DNA of 64,000 nt from Diorhabda sublineata (lineage: Eukaryota > Arthropoda > Insecta > Coleoptera > Chrysomelidae). The notes beneath the pieces are model-generated. The model was not told where the DNA came from. It did no database searches and saw only the letters and a list, made by a program, of their open reading frames with translations. Where the stretch lies: positions 16,993,001 to 17,057,000 of the forward strand of contig NC_079477.1 of NCBI RefSeq assembly GCF_026230105.1, read 5' to 3'. Position numbers and translations under genes: made by a program. Below, in pieces: positions 58,919 to 64,000 of this stretch (its first letter is position 1; each line of letters starts with the position of its first letter).

Positions 58919-61064
58919 TGTCCATTAACCCGTCATAAAATATATTCGTATATTTTCGGTAATTCTTAGAATTTTGAAAAATCTTTGAAATTTCATATAC
59001 ACGTCATTAATGAACTCAGCCCGTTATTGAAATTTTATAACTTGGGCATGGCGGTTAAGGTTTTAAAAAATATTAATATGAATATCTAAAATTTTAAAAT
59101 TACAATTAAATTTGAAATAGAAAAATATTCAAATATTTATTTGCAAAATCTTTCTTGAATGTGAAGAACTTAATTTTGCATTAGCTTCGTACTTTCACCA
59201 TGGATAGGTTGATTGTTGTAGTCATTAATAATGTGTGAGATCAATTATGCAATGACTTACGAGAGCTTCTATGATTTTCTAGAAGAACTAGTATTATAAA
59301 GGACGAATTTAACTCAGTTCATTAAAGCTTACAACAAAATTTGAAGCTATTGTAATATAACTACATAAGCGAATATATTAAAAGATTGAACATGATTTGC
59401 AAAGTGCATTATGGTTAAATTCATGAGAATGCCATATTATTTCCTAATATTTTGCGTATATAGCCATTTTTTAACGATTGAGGATGATACATTATTTAAG
59501 ATATTTCAAACGCCAGGAATTGTATGCAACTTCAATATTTCTATATTTTTGAGAATAATATTAAATCAATAGAGTAAACGGAATCCACTTAATGAATAAT
59601 AATGTTAATATTATTGTACATTGAGAATAAAATTATAGTAATCATTAATTTTTATGCCTATCACAAATTACTAATTGTATTAATAATCCTGAAATTATTA
59701 CATTTATTTATTGCCGCTGTTGCGCTGTTTATAGCTGGATAGCTGTTGATTATTTTTTTCTACACATAGATAAACAAACCATCTCCATATCAGTAATAAA
59801 TTCAACATCAGTAAATACCTCTACTTTTTTTCTGTCCTAAAACGAATAGAGTATAAATTTACAAATCATTTGTAGCATATTCTGGTTCAGGTGATACTTC
59901 TTAGTGATTAAATCGAAAATATTGTAATTTCAGGAGTTTATATAATACTCTACCAATCCTCTTCATCAATGTTTTATCCGATATTTATTACTAAAACTTT
60001 TTCATTAAATAAGAGAAAACATGAATTGGACATATTATTTCTAATTTTACTTGTAGTTAACACGAAAATAAACCCAGTTCATAATCATGATCCACTTGAG
60101 CCACTGCATTACAATGCTACAGAATGTTCTAAGGATTAGCAGTACAAAGAGAAAGTTGATCTTAAATTAGGTTCAGATTAACTGCGCTCATGTAATCCTC
60201 CCTTAGAAGTGGAACAAGGGTTGGTGCACGTCTGTAAAGAAGAAAAATATATTTTAGATACCGAGAATGAAAATAAATATTGAGAAGAATAGGGTAGAAG
60301 TTAGAATTAGAATATAATTATTTTTTCAGATATATGATTATAAGAATTCGTTACAAATCTCTGACTTGGAAGTGATGCGTTTTGTATACTATGGGTAGAA
60401 TTGTTGGTAGCTCTAGACATTGTCTTGTTAATACAACTATCGTGTAGCACTACACATTATCTCCATTATAGTGGAAATTTTCTGCTAATTACTGTACATG
60501 TAAGTCAAACAACTTATGGTAGATTTAGAAATATATTCGGTTTTTCGTAGTATCATTCCAGGTATTTCTGCGCAAGTATCCCTATATTCTGTATCAATAA
60601 GTTCCAAACATCACGTTTATAGTCAGTTATTTTTAATTCTAATACAACTCTATAGATAAAAGCCAAAGGTACGAATGTATCTAATCATTCAGTCCTTATT
60701 TACGGAATTGGAATTGAAAATTAAATATACTTACAATATTCATCAACTGTTCTGACCATATGTAGGGGAAATATATTTTTTCAAAATCTACACTTCTGTA
60801 TTTGAATAATATCTGTTTCCAAGTATAATGCAAAGAGTTGAGAAAGATGTTTTTTAAGAAAAGAATTATATTATTCATAAAACACAGAGAAATCCTCAAA
60901 AGTAGTATGCAGCTCAGCATTCAATCAATGAAATTCAAAAAATTCATTGTACGAATATGTAAGTAGTAGACTGTTTTTTCAGAATTTTACTTCGAAATGA
61001 ATTATAAATAAAATATGAGAAGTTGTGAATAAAGCACAGGTTTTTTGATAAAAAATCATTTTAT
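58919..61064. other. Intergenic, nothing assigned
   Basis: AT-rich DNA; no element or exon recognised. Confidence 0.5.
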
Positions 61065-61310
61065 TTACCAAAAGTGTTGATTTAACAACTTCAACCAAGT
61101 TCTCTTCGATTTATATATTTTCCAAAATGTAAGATTTGCACAAGTCACCGTACCATTATAGAAATTTTCTGTGAGATATTTCTTCAGAGTTGAAGTTTCC
61201 AGGTTTAAAAGGACGAAATAGTCACTAGGTGTTACATCCAGGGATTCTTTTATATAAAAAAGCTGTTTGGGGCTAAATCCAGGGAATCTATATAACGAAG
61301 CCATTCGTAC
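61065..61310 (-). pseudogene. Mariner transposase C-terminal fragment
   Basis: The minus strand reads SLDVTPSDYFVLLNLETSTL near 61250-61190, equivalent to 'SPDLAPSDYFLF.NL' with the third catalytic Asp, and in a shifted frame IEENLVEVVKSTLLVNK near 61105-61055, equivalent to the usual end '..GDYVE'. The N-terminal and earlier catalytic parts are absent. It differs from the mariners at 1 and 55 kb, so it represents another lineage. Confidence 0.65.
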
Positions 61311-64000
61311 CTAATTCAGAATATTATACTTGAGAGTGTATGTAATAGATCTTTGGTGACTAGACGTTTCCCAGGGTCACATCAAGAAAAATAGATACAC
61401 TAGATTCTTTGGCTCGCATTATTTATGACCCAATTAATTATTTATACATACCTACATCCTTCCCAAAGGACTTTTTAGCCAAATGCGCATTTTTCTTAGA
61501 TCCTCATTATCTCCTTGAATACTTGTCATTCTTTATTTCTACACTTCTGAAGGTAGTGGGTTATAACACGGATATCACAGAAGACGATTGCTAAGATTAC
61601 GAAAAGGCACAAATCTCATCAGTAATGCGGTTGAAAATTTCTCAATTAATTAATTTCCTTACGATGAATAAATAGTTATTCCAAATCTTGAAGTATATAT
61701 TAAAAAGAGTACATTTTGGTGTTTGCTACATTGTCACAATTAATGTTGATAAACTAGTTGAAAAAGCCTCCGTTCCAATTGTTTGAATCTCTTCTGAAAA
61801 TCTAAATCTTCAATCCTTCTATTCACATATCTATCTACTTCGTGGTTACCAAAACAGTATTATTTATTCTTCTAAGTATATTTTAATAAAATTTTTAACA
61901 AATTTTCATTTTATTCTTCTACTTCTTATAATGTCACTGTGTGCATCTCAAGTTTTTGTTATCTCTATGTACCTCGAAAGTTAATATTTTGGCATGTCGT
62001 TTAGAGATTTTATTTCCTAGTTAGGAATCAGTTATAAAAATGCTAGTGACTTAAAGAGAAAACATTACAATGAAGGGAGATGTTACTCGTAGCAGGAGGG
62101 AAGTTGCTGTAGTCTTTAATAACAGAAGGTAATCCTGCTTAATGATGAAACATTTTCTACAAAAATATGTTTAGTATAAGGTTACTTCTGCTCCTAATGA
62201 ATTATTATTATATCATTATATCATGTCAAACTGTAGATACTGTTTCATACAAAAACCTTTATTTATATATAAATTGTGGGATGCCATTCATAATATTCAT
62301 CTTAATGTGTGACAGGATATCTATGTATTTGTAATATTTGGTTATAGTTGTGATAAATCTCCTACAACACAACATACTTCAAATAATGTAATTTAAAACA
62401 TTTAAGTTAAAAAGTTACCTCTAACCGAATTCCAATTATAAAAATAATTATATTCACAGAGTATTTGAGACGATCAAGCTCAGAATTCTGTTCAAGGAAT
62501 AATTCTCTTTACTACTTAGAAATAAAATTCTTGTTTCAACCTCCATAATGACTGTGCATTTTTACCAGTTGCACCGAGCGTAAACCCATTATTTTTATAG
62601 TAGTTGCAAATTACTTTGTTTCCTCATGTGTATGAATCACTAAATAATAAGTAGATTTATTATTTGGTCTGTGGTAGACAGACCAACTAAATACATTGTC
62701 TAGTTTTGTAGATGGCATGTGTGTATTATTTATCTTTGTATAACACTCGGGATATATATGTTACTAGACTGACGGTTACATTTTAAAGCGATCAATATTT
62801 TAAAGGGGAAATAGAAAAATTTTTATAGCAAAAAACAAGCCGAAAATAAGAAAATCAAAATGTTGATGGAACTGAATATGGATAGGTTCGTAAATATTTA
62901 AAAAATACGAGAAAATTGTTTTCGTAAAACCAATTATTCTGTCTTTTGTAAATACAGTACAAATTTCCACATTGTGCATAAAGATTCCTTAAGCGGTGCC
63001 TAGACTACACTGTCTGACGCACGTCTCGATAACTAAGTTATGGTCTTCAGAGATTGTAGAGTTCAGTCCCCGAAGACGATAATTGAATACTCTCTTATGA
63101 CAAGGATAGATGATTCACTTATTTTAAAAATAAGGCTGCTAGAAATTTTTAGGTACCAGGAAAGGTACTTTTGGACCTTCTCTTTATTAGTTGAAGCTGC
63201 TGAAGAAAAGTTGAACACACAGCAGATTGATCTCTGGTGTGTTGTGGTGCATTGACGTTTCATCTAAGATCAGGAAATGGGGGAAAGAAAGTTCAGGTTT
63301 ATTTTGAGCTGCTAAAGAATACGTTGACCACAAACTTAGACCTATATTTAATATGAAACTATGCCGGGCCATATTATAATTGTTAAAAAAGGATCTCAAA
63401 ACATGAGTATGAGGTCTGTTGGAAAAGGAGAAACGATCTATGTGTTATAGTTTGTTGTAACGTATTGGCTTAAAAACAATTTGTTCCGGAAAACCAACAG
63501 GGATATGCTTCACATTACAGTAAAATACTAGAATACTATGTTGAGCACAAAATCACAGTTTTTTGTCATATGACACAATTTTTGCAAAATCTAGATGGAT
63601 GTTCTTATCTGATAGTAATTTTTACATCAAAACTAATACAGGACAAAAGTAAGTAATGCAACTTCAGCATTTAAGACTACATGATACTTTTTTAGCTGAA
63701 AATAGTGAATTGGCAGATAACTGCTAGATATCAAAACTTTATTAGTCAACTATTGAGGATCAAACCTGGGTATTTCAGTAGCCATTCATCACGTTGTCTT
63801 CTTGACAGTTTAAACATTCTAGCATCGAAAATACTAAAACTAGATGTCTCTGTTCTAAACATTTCTCCATTCCACTGATAGTTTCGTCAAATGATATTGG
63901 TCATTTTTTTTATTTGAAATATGCGTTGATTACGATCTTCTCCCATCCAACGTATATTTCTAGTTATACTCTATATCAACTACTTTATCTATTCATCTCA
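61311..64000. other. Right end of window, nothing assigned
   Basis: AT-rich. At 62070-62130 a short frame reads GDVTRSRREVAVVFNNRR, reminiscent of the N-terminus of the Tc1-like transposase at 47.4 kb, but too short to annotate. Open frames at 63040-63399 are not recognised. Confidence 0.45.

Noticed and set aside
62070..62130. Short similarity to the Tc1-like transposase N-terminus (SRREVAVVFNNRR)
   Set aside because: Under 20 residues and unsupported by flanking matches; could be chance.
1..64000. Search for tRNA, rRNA, CRISPR arrays and operons
   Set aside because: No cloverleaf B-box sequence, ribosomal motif, regular spacer array or co-directional gene cluster was seen; the window is eukaryotic.

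Overview
This is AT-rich, intron-containing insect nuclear DNA. I infer insect from a type I diacylglycerol kinase of the Drosophila Dgk kind and from the mix of decayed transposons (mariner, hAT, piggyBac-like, Harbinger, Penelope-like, RTE and Jockey LINEs, BEL/Pao, Crypton-like). A beetle is plausible but not proven.

Only one host gene is well supported. The 3' ten exons of a type I diacylglycerol kinase run on the + strand from 3742 to the stop codon at 27438. All ten exons join in phase with GT/AG borders. They encode about 627 residues: two EF-hands, two C1 zinc fingers, the catalytic domain (GGDGT and GTGND motifs) and the accessory domain. The 5' exons (start codon and N-terminal recoverin-homology region) were not found and probably lie upstream of the window. 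Several introns carry transposon relics: a Penelope-like element in intron 1, a mariner piece in intron 3, an RTE-type LINE in intron 4, a Harbinger piece in intron 5 and a Penelope terminal repeat in intron 7.

Upstream of Dgk (1-3741) lie the 3' end of a mariner cut by the window edge and a pogo/Tigger- or Jerky-like transposase relic. Downstream of Dgk (27.4-64 kb) I see no well-supported host gene. The recognised pieces, in order, are: a gutted RTE LINE (29.0-30.4 kb), a diverged direct repeat (30.5-31.1 kb), a Crypton-like tyrosine recombinase (33.3-33.8 kb), a mariner N-terminus (38.0-38.3 kb), a hAT with one surviving terminus (39.4-41.1 kb), an RTE LINE followed by a Jockey-type LINE (41.8-43.4 kb), a BEL/Pao pol relic (44.6-46.6 kb), an IS630-Tc1-mariner element with 280-bp inverted repeats (47.05-49.48 kb), a second hAT split by an 84-bp AT microsatellite (51.1-52.4 kb), a mariner with both terminal repeats (55.0-56.0 kb), a LINE RNase H scrap (57.0 kb), a piggyBac-like piece (58.7 kb) and a mariner C-terminus (61.1 kb). 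All recognised transposon ORFs are broken.

I see no tRNA, rRNA, CRISPR array or prokaryotic-type operon, and no convincing undescribed system. The most interesting observations are hammerhead-ribozyme-like motifs in three copies of the Penelope terminal repeat, the Crypton-like recombinase, and a few coding-like stretches I cannot assign. Family calls rest on reading motifs by eye, without database searches.
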